Translations under genes and position numbers: made by a program
Shown: in pieces, positions 1 through 8,203 of the stretch
Layout: every line of letters starts with the position of its first letter
Position numbering within the stretch: the stretch's first letter is position 1
Source of the DNA: Bdellovibrionales bacterium
Lineage (GTDB): Bacteria; Bdellovibrionota; UBA1018; JADZFF01
NCBI GenBank assembly: GCA_020850015.1
Contig: JADZFF010000157.1
Span: 1-46,162, forward strand
DNA length: 46,162 bases
Reading direction: 5' to 3'
Notes under the pieces: model-generated
The model's database searches: none
What the model saw: only the letters and a program-made list of their open reading frames with translations
Told to the model about the DNA's origin: nothing

Positions 1-1026
1 CACGAGATTTTCGAGAACCGCCCGGTACCCGAAGACGAATTCCGGAAGGCGCTGGAGCTTCGCGGTCTGGTGTTCCGGAAGTCCCGCGGACTGGAGGGCG
101 CGGCCCGCACCTACGAGCATCTGGTACGCAGATATGACCCCCAGCACTACGATCGGGTGGAGGACGTCGAGGTCTTGGAGCAGCGGCTGAAGGCGGATGT
201 GGCGGCTGGGGTGAAGCTGCCGGAGCCCGTGCTCTCCTATTACTACGAGCTGGGGCAGGTGCTTCGCCAGCGTGTGGCCGACGGAGGGAGCGACGAGCGG
301 GCCCTGTTCGGACGGGGCGCCATTCACGCTTTCCTCGTGGCCGAGGCATTCAACTATCGCAAGAGCTTCGCGCAGACGGCCCTTCGGGAGCTTCGGCAGG
401 CGGAGCCCGCCCCAGCCGCGCGGGTTCCTGAGCCGGCGCAGCCGCAGGAGGAACTGCCGGAGCCCGCCATGAAGGGCGCCACTCTCGAAGACCGCATCCG
501 CTGGCACGTAGCGCTCGCTTATGCCACTTGGGTGGAGGAGTTCAGCTACCGCGGCCCCGCGGACGATCTCTCCAAGCTCGGCTTCGACGCGCGCGCGGTC
601 TGCCTGGGAGGGGGGATGACCCTGGCTCTGGGGAGGTTCGATCTCGGGTTTTCCGCCTGTTACCTCTATGGGCTTGGGCGCGTGGATCCGGCGCGCGCCT
701 CGGTCCCGTACCGCCGCTCGCGGGTGGAGATCACGGGCGGGATTCTCGGCCCCTCCGCCTGGTGGCGCCAGGGCAGGGGCGATGTTTCGCTGGGAATCGA
801 GCTGCCCGTGATCTATCGGGTGGCGAACCTCCCGCTCCCAAGCGAGCCTGGCGCCGGCATTCCCGAGAGGAACAACTTCGCCTTCGCCTTCCTGCTCGGC
901 ATGCGCGCGCGGATCGGGCCGGCGCGGGCTCTCCTGCGCGGGGGTTGGAGCGCGAACTTCACTGCCCCCGTCTGGTCGGCCGCGCTGGAGCTTCCGCTCG
1001 GCCGCGACCCTAGAAGCGGACCATGA
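1..1026 (+). CDS. Envelope-type hypothetical protein, 5' end cut off by window
   Basis: The reading frame is open from the first base, so the true start lies upstream; 341 residues are visible. I do not recognise the family. Residues ~1-125 are charged and helix-like with a TPR-like feel (ALELRGLVFRK, AARTYEHLVRRY). A Pro/Glu-rich linker follows, then a C-terminal half of alternating hydrophobic, Gly- and aromatic-rich segments (GGGMTLALGRFDLGFSACY, NNFAFAFLLGMRARIG) that could be strands of an outer-membrane beta-barrel. The stop overlaps by 17 bp the end of the convergent PEGA gene. The gene is certain from its long open frame and codon pattern; the barrel reading is inference. Confidence 0.6.
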   Translation, partial: HEIFENRPVPEDEFRKALELRGLVFRKSRGLEGAARTYEHLVRRYDPQHYDRVEDVEVLEQRLKADVAAGVKLPEPVLSYYYELGQVLRQRVADGGSDERALFGRGAIHAFLVAEAFNYRKSFAQTALRELRQAEPAPAARVPEPAQPQEELPEPAMKGATLEDRIRWHVALAYATWVEEFSYRGPADDLSKLGFDARAVCLGGGMTLALGRFDLGFSACYLYGLGRVDPARASVPYRRSRVEITGGILGPSAWWRQGRGDVSLGIELPVIYRVANLPLPSEPGAGIPERNNFAFAFLLGMRARIGPARALLRGGWSANFTAPVWSAALELPLGRDPRSGP

Positions 1027-2026
1027 GGCCGCCGGAGGCCTGGAATACGAGCTCGCCGCTGCGGCCGGAGCCCTGGTCGCCGTAGGAGAAGCCCGCGAGC
1101 CGAACGCCGTATCCTACGCTGCCCACGTGGCGCTCATAGGGCATCCTGACGTAGTTCAGCGAGAGCCCGACCCGGGACTGCGTTACGGCGAAGGTGCCGG
1201 CTTCGCTGATGTCGGCGCTAGAGACATGCTCGGTGAAACGGTAGCCGTGGTGGACGATCCCCACCTCGGGAGCGATGAACGCGAGGTGCGTGCCCGACTC
1301 GAGTGGGAAAAAAGGGACTCCGAGCCCGAGCTCCAGGCCGCGCAGGCTTCCTTCGATGTTGTCGCCTCCTTCGGGAAAGGTCTGGAGCGCCACCGCGAGA
1401 TTCGCCCCGAGCAGGAACTGCAAGCCGATGCGTTCCGCGAGGCGCCGCTGAAGCGTGAGACTCAGGCTCGCGAAAGGAGCGGCGGGCTTCTGGGCGAAGG
1501 TCTGGCCGCTCCAGCCCAGCCAGACGCCCGCGATCCAGGTGCGCGAGAGCGGGATCGTGGGATCCTCGTCCTGCACGAGCAGCAGGCGCTCGCGCTCCTC
1601 CTCCTCGTCCCGGCGGTCGCGCGTGGCGTCCTTCCCGTCGTCCGATGCGTCGCCTGGTCCTGTCGGGGGCTTGCGCTCCAATACGATGGGTTTCTTGGGT
1701 TCTTCGCCCGGTTTCGGGGTGGGCACGAGCTGGATCATCAGGCGCGTCAGGGACTGGACATCCACGAGCTTCTCGAAGCTCTGGTAGCCGAGCAGCTCCA
1801 ATCGAAGCAGGTGTTTGCCGGGAGCCACGGCATTGGCGATCCGCACGGGAGTAGTGCCCATGGCACGGTCGTCGATGAAGACGGCCGCGCCCGGGGGCTG
1901 CGACTCCAGCTCGATGACGGTCTGATCGGCCGCGAGCGCCGCGTCGCAACCGAGCAGGAAAATGCCCGCGGCGATCCAGCGCCGGAAGCGGAAGGCATTT
2001 TCTGACGGGTTCAATTCCTGGCGCAC
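1010..2026 (-). CDS. PEGA-domain protein with C-terminal beta-barrel-like region
   Basis: GTG at 2026 is chosen because AAGGA lies 8 nt upstream; the frame is open to a TTG at 2065. The 338-residue product begins with a signal peptide (RRWIAAGIFLLGCDAALAA). A PEGA domain follows (PPGAAVFIDDRAMGTTP, then GKHLLRLELLGYQSFEKLVDV), a surface-layer-like Ig fold common in envelope proteins. A very charged linker (DDGKDATRDRRDEEEERER) leads to a C-terminal ~180 residues with alternating strands ending in SGELVFQASGGLMVRF; a terminal Phe is typical of outer-membrane barrels. Likely an outer-membrane or periplasmic structural protein. It is divergent from the two-component operon and convergent with the gene before it. 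Barrel topology is inference. Confidence 0.75.
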   Translation of the reverse strand: MRQELNPSENAFRFRRWIAAGIFLLGCDAALAADQTVIELESQPPGAAVFIDDRAMGTTPVRIANAVAPGKHLLRLELLGYQSFEKLVDVQSLTRLMIQLVPTPKPGEEPKKPIVLERKPPTGPGDASDDGKDATRDRRDEEEERERLLLVQDEDPTIPLSRTWIAGVWLGWSGQTFAQKPAAPFASLSLTLQRRLAERIGLQFLLGANLAVALQTFPEGGDNIEGSLRGLELGLGVPFFPLESGTHLAFIAPEVGIVHHGYRFTEHVSSADISEAGTFAVTQSRVGLSLNYVRMPYERHVGSVGYGVRLAGFSYGDQGSGRSGELVFQASGGLMVRF

Positions 2027-2036
2027 AGGCGTTATC

Positions 2037-2050
2037 CTTGGAGTTCCAAG
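2037..2050. promoter_or_regulatory. Inverted repeat between divergent PEGA and response-regulator genes
   Basis: CTTGGA-gt-TCCAAG is a perfect 6-bp dyad in the 64-bp gap between the two divergent starts. It overlaps the likely ribosome binding site of the PEGA gene. It could be an operator; a 6-bp arm can also arise by chance. Confidence 0.25.
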
Positions 2051-2090
2051 AGGAAGCAGACTCAAGGTTACACCCGAGCATGGGGAATTC

Positions 2091-2489
2091 GTGAAGAAAA
2101 TACTGATCGTCGACGACGAGCCTTATCAGCTCATCTTCATGAAGAAAGCCGTGGAGAGCCTGGGCCACTCGGTGGAAACGGCCAGCACCGCATCGGACGC
2201 GCTCGCGAAATCGGGAGGAGCGGACGTGGTGCTCTCCGATCTCAGGATGCCGGACATGACGGGGCCCGAGCTCCTGCGCAAGATCCGGGAGATTTCCCCG
2301 CGAGTGGGCACGATCCTGGTCACGGCCCAGCAGTCGAACGAGGTGATCGTGGACGCGCTCAAGAACGGAGCCGACGATTTCATCCAGAAACCCGTGGAGT
2401 TCGGGATGCTCGAGGTGGTGTTGAGCCGGATCATCCGGATCCGAGAGATCCTCGATGAGAACGAGCGGCTGAAGGCGGGGAAAAAATGA
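2091..2489 (+). CDS. Single-domain response regulator (CheY-like receiver)
   Basis: The 132-residue product is a complete receiver domain with no output domain. The acidic pocket is at D8-D9, the phospho-acceptor is D50 in VVLSDLRMPDMTG, the switch Thr is T78 (ILVTAQQS) and the conserved Lys is K100 (FIQKPVEF). The C-terminus ends in a short coiled-coil-like tail (ILDENERLKAGKK). GTG at 2091 is chosen because GGGGA precedes it by about 5 nt and because the receiver fold begins right there (KKILIVDDEP); the frame is open further upstream. The stop overlaps the ATG of the FecR gene by 4 nt. The cognate kinase is very likely the product at 3500-5245; output must pass through protein-protein contact. 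Confidence 0.93.
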   Translation: MKKILIVDDEPYQLIFMKKAVESLGHSVETASTASDALAKSGGADVVLSDLRMPDMTGPELLRKIREISPRVGTILVTAQQSNEVIVDALKNGADDFIQKPVEFGMLEVVLSRIIRIREILDENERLKAGKK

Positions 2490-3481
2490 TCGCTCGGGCC
2501 GCGTGGATCCCTCTGGCGGCCTTGGCCTTGGCGCTCCTGCCGGGCTGCCGCGAGTCGGGGCTCAGCCTGATGGGCGGCGAGAAGATCGCCGATCTGCGAG
2601 AGCCGCGCCAGGACGTGAAGGTGAGGCGCGCCCACCAGATGGCATGGAACGACGCGCCCGATGGATCGGGGCTCCAAAGCTACGACGCGGTGAGGACTGG
2701 AGCCGCGTCGAGCGGGCTCATCCGCTACACGGACGAGTCCGTGCTCCGCCTCGGGGAAAACACGATGATCATCGTCGTGGACCGGGAGCAGAAGAAGGGC
2801 TCGGGCGAGACGTCGGTCGTGGCGCTGCCGTCGGGCACGGTGGAAGGGCGAATCGACTCGAACAGCGAGCGGAAAATCGACATCGAGGTGCGTACGCCGC
2901 GCGGCTGGATCAAGGCTAGCAACCGCACGGCCGACGGCCGGCCCAACCCTTTCCGGTTCAAAACGGCCATGGGCGACGACGGCGCGGTGCAGGTCACCGC
3001 GGATTCCGGCGAGGTGAAGTTCGTGGCGAAGGGCATCGAGAAGAGCGTGACCCGCGACCAGGCCCTGAGTTTGCCCGCGGTGCCCGGGTACCAGGCGCCC
3101 GACAAGAGCAAGGGCAACAAGGAGCTCACGGACCAGGCATTCAAGGAGCTTCCGGATTTCCAGCTTCGCGTGTGGAACACCGGCGAGCGGCAGATCTGGG
3201 AAACCGCAGCGGAGCCTGGGGTGGACCTGTTCCTGATCAAGGAGCCCCGCGACCGCGTGATGGTTTCGGACGAGGTGATCACGGTGCGCGGCGAGCTCTC
3301 GGGGCGGGTGCGCGCCTACCTGCTGGATACGCCGATTCAGCCGGACTCTCAGGGCCGCTTCGCGGTGGCCGTGCGGCTCGAGCGCGGAGCGAACTCGCTG
3401 GAATTCAGGATCACGACGCCCGGCCCGGGCGGAAAGGGCGAGACCACGCAGGCCGAGTTGCTCACGGTGATCCGCCGTTAG
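2486..3481 (+). CDS. FecR-domain lipoprotein
   Basis: This 331-residue lipoprotein has a signal peptide and lipobox LLPGC (Cys21). Residues ~35-190 match the FecR pattern: a DVKVRRAHQMAWNDA strand, QSYDAVRTGAASSGLIRYTDESVLRLGENT (a threshold-type block), then a beta-rich region ending in GAVQVTADSGEVKFV. The C-terminal ~90 residues look like an Ig-like domain (VMVSDEVITVRGELSG, GRFAVAVRLERGANSLEF). Classical FecR proteins are membrane anti-sigma factors; here there is no sigma gene, and the FecR domain sits on the periplasmic side of a lipid anchor. ATG overlaps the upstream stop, and the kinase starts 18 bp downstream, so the three genes form one operon. A sensory or ligand-presenting role for the kinase is inference. 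Confidence 0.85.
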   Translation: MIARAAWIPLAALALALLPGCRESGLSLMGGEKIADLREPRQDVKVRRAHQMAWNDAPDGSGLQSYDAVRTGAASSGLIRYTDESVLRLGENTMIIVVDREQKKGSGETSVVALPSGTVEGRIDSNSERKIDIEVRTPRGWIKASNRTADGRPNPFRFKTAMGDDGAVQVTADSGEVKFVAKGIEKSVTRDQALSLPAVPGYQAPDKSKGNKELTDQAFKELPDFQLRVWNTGERQIWETAAEPGVDLFLIKEPRDRVMVSDEVITVRGELSGRVRAYLLDTPIQPDSQGRFAVAVRLERGANSLEFRITTPGPGGKGETTQAELLTVIRR

Positions 3482-3499
3482 GCGCGCGGGCGAGGGAAA

Positions 3500-5245
3500 A
3501 TGGCGAGAATCCGAAACAAGGTGAATCTCCTGACCCTGGGAGTGGCCGCGGCGGGAATCGCGGGCACGATCGCGGTGACGACGGACACCTTCGTGGCCGA
3601 CAAGCGGGACTACATCGTGGAGTTCAACTCGATCGCCGCGCCCAACGTGGCGGCCTCCATCGGGAAGCACCTCGATCACCTGGAGAACCAGTTCCGCGTG
3701 ATGGACAGCGCGATCGCCCACGTGCAGCGCGACTCGGACTCGGGCGGCATCATCAAGGACGTCTTCGGGTCGCTCGAGGGCGTGGGCCGGCTGAGCATCT
3801 ACGACGGAAGCGGGATCGTGGCCAGCATGGGGTCGGTGTCCGGGCCTGAGCGCGCCGAGGTGCCACGCGAACTCATGGCCGAGCTCTGGGACGCGAAGCG
3901 CCGCGTGCTCACCCAGGTGCCGACGCCTGCGGCGCCGCGCGGGCACGCGCTCGTCCTGGCGAACCGCGTGCGGTCCAGGCTCTACCTGGCGCAGCTCGCT
4001 CCGGACGCCTTCTCCGAGTATTTCGACGCCGCGAGGGCCATCTCGGCGATGCTCGTGGCCGAGGACGGCAACGTACTCTACAAGAGCGGCGTTCATGGCG
4101 GGGATGTGGAGATCCTGCCGAACGAGCTTTTGGCGGCCCTGATGATGCGCGAGAAGCAGGCCATGCTCGTGAAGGAGGTCAGCACGCCGGACGAGGGCCG
4201 GATCCTCGTCGCGGCCTCGCCCGTGCCGGGAACCGAGGGAGTGCTCGTGGTGGTGAAGGCGCCGGCCGCCGAGGCCCTGGCCATGGCCCTGCAGGTGCTG
4301 CGCAGCTCGCTCCCGCTGGCGCTCGCCATCTCCATCATCTCAGTCGTGCTTGGAGTGCTTTTCACGCGGAGGCTCGTTCAGCCCATCGAGGAACTGAGGG
4401 AGGCCACCTCAAGGATCGCCAAAGGCCATTGGGCGGTGGCCCTCCCAGCGCGCACGGACGACGAGATCGGCGGCCTGGTGCGTGCCTTCAACCGAATGGG
4501 AGCGGAGCTCGAGGCGCGCGAGACCGAGCTCAAGGAGACGCATGCCCAGCTCGTGCGCTCGGAGCGCTTGGCGGCGGTGGGGACGCTGAGCGCGGGGATC
4601 GCGCACGAGGTGAAGAATCCCCTGAATTCGATCCTGGGGTTCGCGCAGCTGGCCGAGCGGGAGGTCCAGACAGGCTCGTCGCCGGACCTGAAGCAGTACG
4701 TCCAGTTTATCCTGAACGAGACCCGCCGCGCGGGGAAGATCATCACGGAGCTCCTCACCTACGCCCGCCAGAAGCCTCCCACGCTCTCATCCGCTTCGCT
4801 CGGCGAGCTGCTTCGTTCGGCGAAGGAGATGCTGGATCCCCAGGCCAGGGCGGCGGGCGGCGAAGTGGCAGTCGCGCCCGGAGCGGACTCCGTCTCGGCG
4901 CTCGTGGACCGCGACCAGCTCTATCAGGTGCTCTCGAACCTCGTGATCAACGGCGTGCACGCCATGGAGAAGAACCCGGCGGGGCAGCCGCGCGTCGTGA
5001 CGATGTCGGGCGCCCGCGAAGGCGACTGGGCCGTGATTCGGGTTCGGGATACGGGAACCGGCATTCCGCCTGAGCTCCTGCCCAGGATCTTCGAGCCCTT
5101 TTTCTCGACGAAGCGCGTGGGCGAGGGCACGGGCCTTGGGCTCGCGATGTGCCAGCAGATCGCCGATTCCCACGGCGGGAGGATCGAGGTGACGTCCAAT
5201 CCCGGCGATGGAACGGAGTTCCGCGTGTACCTGCGGCCGGGCTGA
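3500..5245 (+). CDS. HAMP-domain sensor histidine kinase
   Basis: The 581-residue kinase has an N-terminal TM helix (VNLLTLGVAAAGIAGTIAV), a ~250-residue periplasmic sensor region starting VADKRDYIVEFNSIA, and a second TM near residue 275 (SLPLALAISIISVVLGVLF). HAMP follows (RRLVQPIEELREATSRIAKG), then a HisKA domain with the phospho-acceptor His369 (GIAHEVKNPLNSILGF), an N box (NLVINGVHAME), G1 (VRDTGTGIPPE), F box (FEPFFSTK) and G2 (GTGLGLAM). All catalytic motifs are present. It autophosphorylates and should pass phosphate to the receiver encoded two genes upstream. Its periplasmic segment resembles that of the PP2C phosphatase at 20400-22271 (compare VADKRDYIVEF and IADKTSYLYDF). It ends 8 bp from a convergent gene. 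Confidence 0.93.
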   Translation: MARIRNKVNLLTLGVAAAGIAGTIAVTTDTFVADKRDYIVEFNSIAAPNVAASIGKHLDHLENQFRVMDSAIAHVQRDSDSGGIIKDVFGSLEGVGRLSIYDGSGIVASMGSVSGPERAEVPRELMAELWDAKRRVLTQVPTPAAPRGHALVLANRVRSRLYLAQLAPDAFSEYFDAARAISAMLVAEDGNVLYKSGVHGGDVEILPNELLAALMMREKQAMLVKEVSTPDEGRILVAASPVPGTEGVLVVVKAPAAEALAMALQVLRSSLPLALAISIISVVLGVLFTRRLVQPIEELREATSRIAKGHWAVALPARTDDEIGGLVRAFNRMGAELEARETELKETHAQLVRSERLAAVGTLSAGIAHEVKNPLNSILGFAQLAEREVQTGSSPDLKQYVQFILNETRRAGKIITELLTYARQKPPTLSSASLGELLRSAKEMLDPQARAAGGEVAVAPGADSVSALVDRDQLYQVLSNLVINGVHAMEKNPAGQPRVVTMSGAREGDWAVIRVRDTGTGIPPELLPRIFEPFFSTKRVGEGTGLGLAMCQQIADSHGGRIEVTSNPGDGTEFRVYLRPG

Positions 5246-5253
5246 GGCCCGCC

Positions 5254-5745
5254 TCAGAACTCGCCGCGCCGGGAATAGAGCTCGTCGAGGTACACGTCGC
5301 GGTTCTGCTCGTAGACCACAGAGCTGATGCGCAGGGGATACATGAGGCTCGAGGGCAGTCCGTCATCGTCCTTCGAGGGATCGTGATCGCGGCGGAGCAC
5401 GCAGTGGCCAAGCTCGTGGAAGAGCGTCTGCTCGCGCTGAGTCTCGTTGCTGCCCTCCCAAAGCGAGGCGCGCACCCGGATCGTGGGCGACTCGTCCGAG
5501 TTCAGCTCGCACTCCGCGAGCTCGGAACCGGAGAAGCCGCTTTCCGAGAAGGCCACCACCAGGTCGGTGATGGCGAGGGGCTCTCCCCGCGCCGCCGCCT
5601 CGGACTCGAAGCGGGCCACATAGGCCTCGAACTCGGGCGCCACGGCGTATCGCGCGCCGGGGTCCTGGCCGCAGCCGGCGCCGAACAGAGTTCCGCCCGC
5701 CGAGAGCACTAATAGAAGGAGGGATGAGGAGTGCCGCTGGGGCAT
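5254..5745 (-). CDS. Putative zinc metallopeptidase lipoprotein (HExxH)
   Basis: ATG at 5745 has AAAGGA 7 nt upstream and is preferred to a GTG at 5772. The 163-residue product has a signal peptide with lipobox-like GAGC. The motif LFHELGHCVLRRDH has the HExxH zinc site followed by Asp at the place where metzincin-type proteases carry the third ligand (HExxHxxGxxH/D) and His one position later; the usual Gly is Leu. A downstream SLMYP could be a Met-turn, another metzincin hallmark. It is probably a periplasmic or outer-membrane-anchored metalloprotease of modest size. A promoter with a perfect TATAAT lies upstream. The family name is not certain. Confidence 0.72.
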   Translation of the reverse strand: MPQRHSSSLLLLVLSAGGTLFGAGCGQDPGARYAVAPEFEAYVARFESEAAARGEPLAITDLVVAFSESGFSGSELAECELNSDESPTIRVRASLWEGSNETQREQTLFHELGHCVLRRDHDPSKDDDGLPSSLMYPLRISSVVYEQNRDVYLDELYSRRGEF

Positions 5746-5802
5746 TCGCAATCCTTTCAACTGACGTTCCACCGAGAGGCCAAGACCGGGGCCGTTCTTA
5801 AA

Positions 5803-5831
5803 ATTATAACGCTATGCATCACGACACTCCA
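5803..5831 (-). promoter_or_regulatory. Probable sigma70-type promoter for the HExxH lipoprotein
   Basis: On the minus strand a perfect -10 TATAAT (5803-5808) lies 17 bp from TGGAGT (5826-5831), a weak -35. The predicted start would be near 5796, giving a leader of about 50 nt to the ATG at 5745. The local AT-rich patch stands out in a GC-rich region. The rest of the 243-bp divergent gap (5746-5988) shows no further gene. Confidence 0.5.
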
Positions 5832-5988
5832 GCGGAAGTCAGGGCGGGCCCACTGGGAGTGCAAGGCGTTCAAAGTGCCCAAAATCGTGAAGGAACTTAG
5901 GGGGATGGGCAAATCTGCCGAAGCGAGCCTGTAGGCCTGGCAGGGATTGTCCTTCCGCCAAGCGTCCGTAACTCTTAGATTGTTAAGA

Positions 5989-7350
5989 ATGGGAACTCGA
6001 TCCGCAAAGGGGCGCCGCCGGCGCCAGCAGTGGGAAGTGGTCTTGGCCGCTGGGGTTGGGGTCTGTGCCGTGATGGCTCTGGCCTTGGCAGGGATCACCC
6101 GAGATGCCGGGGCGCGGAACCCGGCCTCGGTCCAGCCCATGGGAGTGGAGGAGGCCTCCTCCACCCCGGCCGAAACCCCGGCATTCCCCCACACCCTTCG
6201 GCGCAACTCCACCTTCTTCGAGGCCCTCAAGGGCCTGGGTGTGCACCCCCAGGACATCTTCGGCCTGACCCATGCGGCCCAAGGCCTTCGCAATCTGAGC
6301 CGTCTTCCCGCGGGCGTGACCTTCGCGCTCACCCATGAGCTGCCTCCGGTGCCGGCTTTCGCCGGCGTGAAAATCCGGTTTTCGCCAGTGGAGCACTTGG
6401 AGGTGTTCCGAGCGGCGGGCGGCCAGTGGGAGGCGCGCCTGGCCCATGAGCGCGTGAACACTCGTCTCGTGACCTATACGGGCCGGGTGGCGAGCTCGCT
6501 CTGGGAGTCGGCAGTGGAGGCCCGGATGGATCCCGAGCTCATCGCGGGCCTGACCGAGATCTTCGCCTGGCAGGTGGATTTCGCGCGCGAAGTCCGCATG
6601 GACGACCGCTGGCGTCTCACGGTGGAGCAGAAATTGCTGGATGACGGCACGGTCGTGGGCTGGGGCGCGATCCTGGCGGCCGAGTACGAGAACGACGGGA
6701 CGGTTTACACCGCGGCCCTGCACCGGAAGGGCGGCAAGGACGAGGGTTACTTCAGCCCCGAGGGCACGAGCCTCCGCCGCATGTTCCTTCGCTCGCCGAT
6801 CGCCTTCGGCAGGATCTCATCCCGGTTCATGCGTTCCCGGTTCCACCCGATCCTGAAAACGCGCCGCCCTCACATGGGCGTGGATTACGCCGCGCCCGTG
6901 GGCACGCCCATCCGCGCGGTCGGCGACGGCGTGGTGACCGAGGCGGGCTGGAAGGGCGATGCCGGCCGCACGCTCCGGCTCCGCCACAACTCCGTGTACC
7001 AGACGGCCTACAAGCACCTGAGCGGTTTCGCTCCCGGCGTCGGCGCGGGAACCCGGGTGAGGCAGGGACAGGTCGTGGGCTACGTGGGCACGACCGGGCT
7101 CTCCAGCGGCCCCCACCTTCACTTCGAGTTCTATCAGAGCGGCCGCTTCGTGGACCCGATGGGGAAGAAGTTCCCCACGGCGAACCCCGTTCCGCGGGCT
7201 GAGCTGGCGGAGTTCCAGGGGATGGCCGACACCTTCCTCTCCACCCTGCCGCCTTGGTTTTACCCGGGCGTCACGGCGCCGGGCCCGGTTTACGTCGTGG
7301 CCCAGCTGAAGATTCCCGGAGCGCCCGAGTCCGCCACGTCGGCGGATTGA
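5989..7350 (+). CDS. MepM-type M23 peptidoglycan endopeptidase
   Basis: The 453-residue product has a basic N-terminus (KGRRRRQQW) and one signal-anchor TM. The middle part resembles the OapA-like region of MepM/YebA (SLWESAVEARMDPELIAGL, DFAREVRMDDRWRLTVEQ). The C-terminal LytM/M23 domain contains RISSRFMRSRFHPILKTRR, the zinc ligands H295 and D299 (HMGVDYAAP) and the catalytic HLH (H376, H378: GPHLHFEF). All catalytic residues are intact. In E. coli, MepM cuts D-Ala-mDAP cross-links to let the wall expand. ATG at 5989 is chosen over a TTG at 5947 since the basic anchor follows it, although a clear ribosome binding site is missing. It is divergent from the lipoprotein gene and upstream of the DUF45 homologue. 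Confidence 0.92.
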   Translation: MGTRSAKGRRRRQQWEVVLAAGVGVCAVMALALAGITRDAGARNPASVQPMGVEEASSTPAETPAFPHTLRRNSTFFEALKGLGVHPQDIFGLTHAAQGLRNLSRLPAGVTFALTHELPPVPAFAGVKIRFSPVEHLEVFRAAGGQWEARLAHERVNTRLVTYTGRVASSLWESAVEARMDPELIAGLTEIFAWQVDFAREVRMDDRWRLTVEQKLLDDGTVVGWGAILAAEYENDGTVYTAALHRKGGKDEGYFSPEGTSLRRMFLRSPIAFGRISSRFMRSRFHPILKTRRPHMGVDYAAPVGTPIRAVGDGVVTEAGWKGDAGRTLRLRHNSVYQTAYKHLSGFAPGVGAGTRVRQGQVVGYVGTTGLSSGPHLHFEFYQSGRFVDPMGKKFPTANPVPRAELAEFQGMADTFLSTLPPWFYPGVTAPGPVYVVAQLKIPGAPESATSAD

Positions 7351-7439
7351 CGCCTCGGCGTACCGGCCGCTTCCAGCTCAAGCTCCCGCCGCGGGCCTCC
7401 GATGCGTCCATTGGACACCGCCGCGAGGAGGCCAGAATC

Positions 7440-8174
7440 ATGAACGAACTGCAGGTTGGAAAAACTCGGATCCCCTACACCGTCACCCGGAGTCCGAACG
7501 CGCGGAAGCGGCGCATGTCGCTGACACCGGATGCCCTGGAGGTGGTTGTGCCCGCGCAGACCACTGATGCAGAGGTAAAGGAGTTCCTCAAGAGCCGCTC
7601 CACCTGGATCAAGGAGAACGTCGAGATCCTGCGGGATTCCAACCCCCATCAGCCCTGGCCCCGGAAATTCACGAACGGCGCGAAAGTGCTTTTCCACGGG
7701 CGTTACCTGCCCGTGACCCTGCACTTCACGGCGAGCCAGGAGGTGACGGTGGAACAGCACCCCGACAGCTTCTACATCCGCGCTCCCTTCGAAGTGGCTT
7801 TCAACGATCGCGACGTGATCTTGCAGGAGGCCTTCCGCGAATTCTACGCCACCAGCCTGAAACGCACGGTGCGCGAGCTCGTCTCCAAGTTCGCCGGCCG
7901 ACTGGACATCAAGGCTCCAGAAGCCAACGTGGGCGAGGTGGAAGACGGCATCGGCTACTTCAACGAGCGGGGCGAGCCCGTCTTCAGCACGGCGCTGATC
8001 CTCGCTCCGAAGTTCGCGCTCGAGTACGTGGTGCTCCACGAGCTCGCCGCGCTGAAGTTGCGGACGCGAGGCAAGGAGTTCTGGCGCGTGATCGAGTCCG
8101 TCATGCCGGACTACCGCCTGCGGGCGGAGTGGATCAAGCAGAACCGCGCCCTGCTGACCTCGGGCCAGATCTGA
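7440..8174 (+). CDS. YgjP/DUF45-family protein with degraded zinc site
   Basis: The start is ATG at 7440, with GAGGAGG 8 nt upstream. The 244-residue protein follows the YgjP-like (DUF45, M48-related) pattern along its whole length: RKRRMSLTPDALEVVVPAQT near the start, EAFREFYATSLKRTVRELV in the middle, and FALEYVVLHELAALKLRTR near the end. Family members normally carry HELxHxxxxNHxxxFW. Here it reads HELAALKLRTRGKEFW: H200 and E201 remain, but the second His is Ala204 and the NH pair is Thr209-Arg210. Two of three zinc ligands are therefore gone while the rest (FWRVIESVMPDYR) is well kept. It is most likely a non-catalytic descendant. It lies 89 bp downstream of the M23 gene and may share its transcript. 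Confidence 0.85.
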   Translation: MNELQVGKTRIPYTVTRSPNARKRRMSLTPDALEVVVPAQTTDAEVKEFLKSRSTWIKENVEILRDSNPHQPWPRKFTNGAKVLFHGRYLPVTLHFTASQEVTVEQHPDSFYIRAPFEVAFNDRDVILQEAFREFYATSLKRTVRELVSKFAGRLDIKAPEANVGEVEDGIGYFNERGEPVFSTALILAPKFALEYVVLHELAALKLRTRGKEFWRVIESVMPDYRLRAEWIKQNRALLTSGQI

Positions 8175-8186
8175 ACCCCGGAGCCC

Positions 8187-8203
8187 GGCCCTTCTTGCGG
8201 GCC
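8187..8203. terminator. Small hairpin between convergent genes
   Basis: GGCCC-ttcttgc-GGGCC forms a 5-bp GC-only stem in the 28-bp gap between the DUF45 gene and the convergent membrane protein gene. There is no T-tract, so termination is only a guess. Confidence 0.25.

Noticed and set aside
2126-4096. Very long open frame (656 codons) on the minus strand
   Set aside because: It lies opposite three clear genes (receiver, FecR, kinase) and has the Arg/His/Ala-rich, motif-free composition of an antisense shadow in GC-rich DNA.
2486-5245. FecR lipoprotein as a classical FecI-FecR-TonB iron system
   Set aside because: No ECF sigma factor or TonB-dependent receptor is encoded nearby, and the protein is a lipoprotein with its FecR domain outside the cytoplasm.
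5731-5934. 67-codon open frame across the divergent gap before the M23 gene
   Set aside because: It overlaps the start of the lipoprotein gene and the promoter on the other strand, and has no ribosome binding site or recognisable sequence.
5941-5960. TGGCAG...TTGTCC as a sigma54 promoter
   Set aside because: The spacing between the GG and GC-like elements does not fit the strict -24/-12 rule and the GC element is missing.
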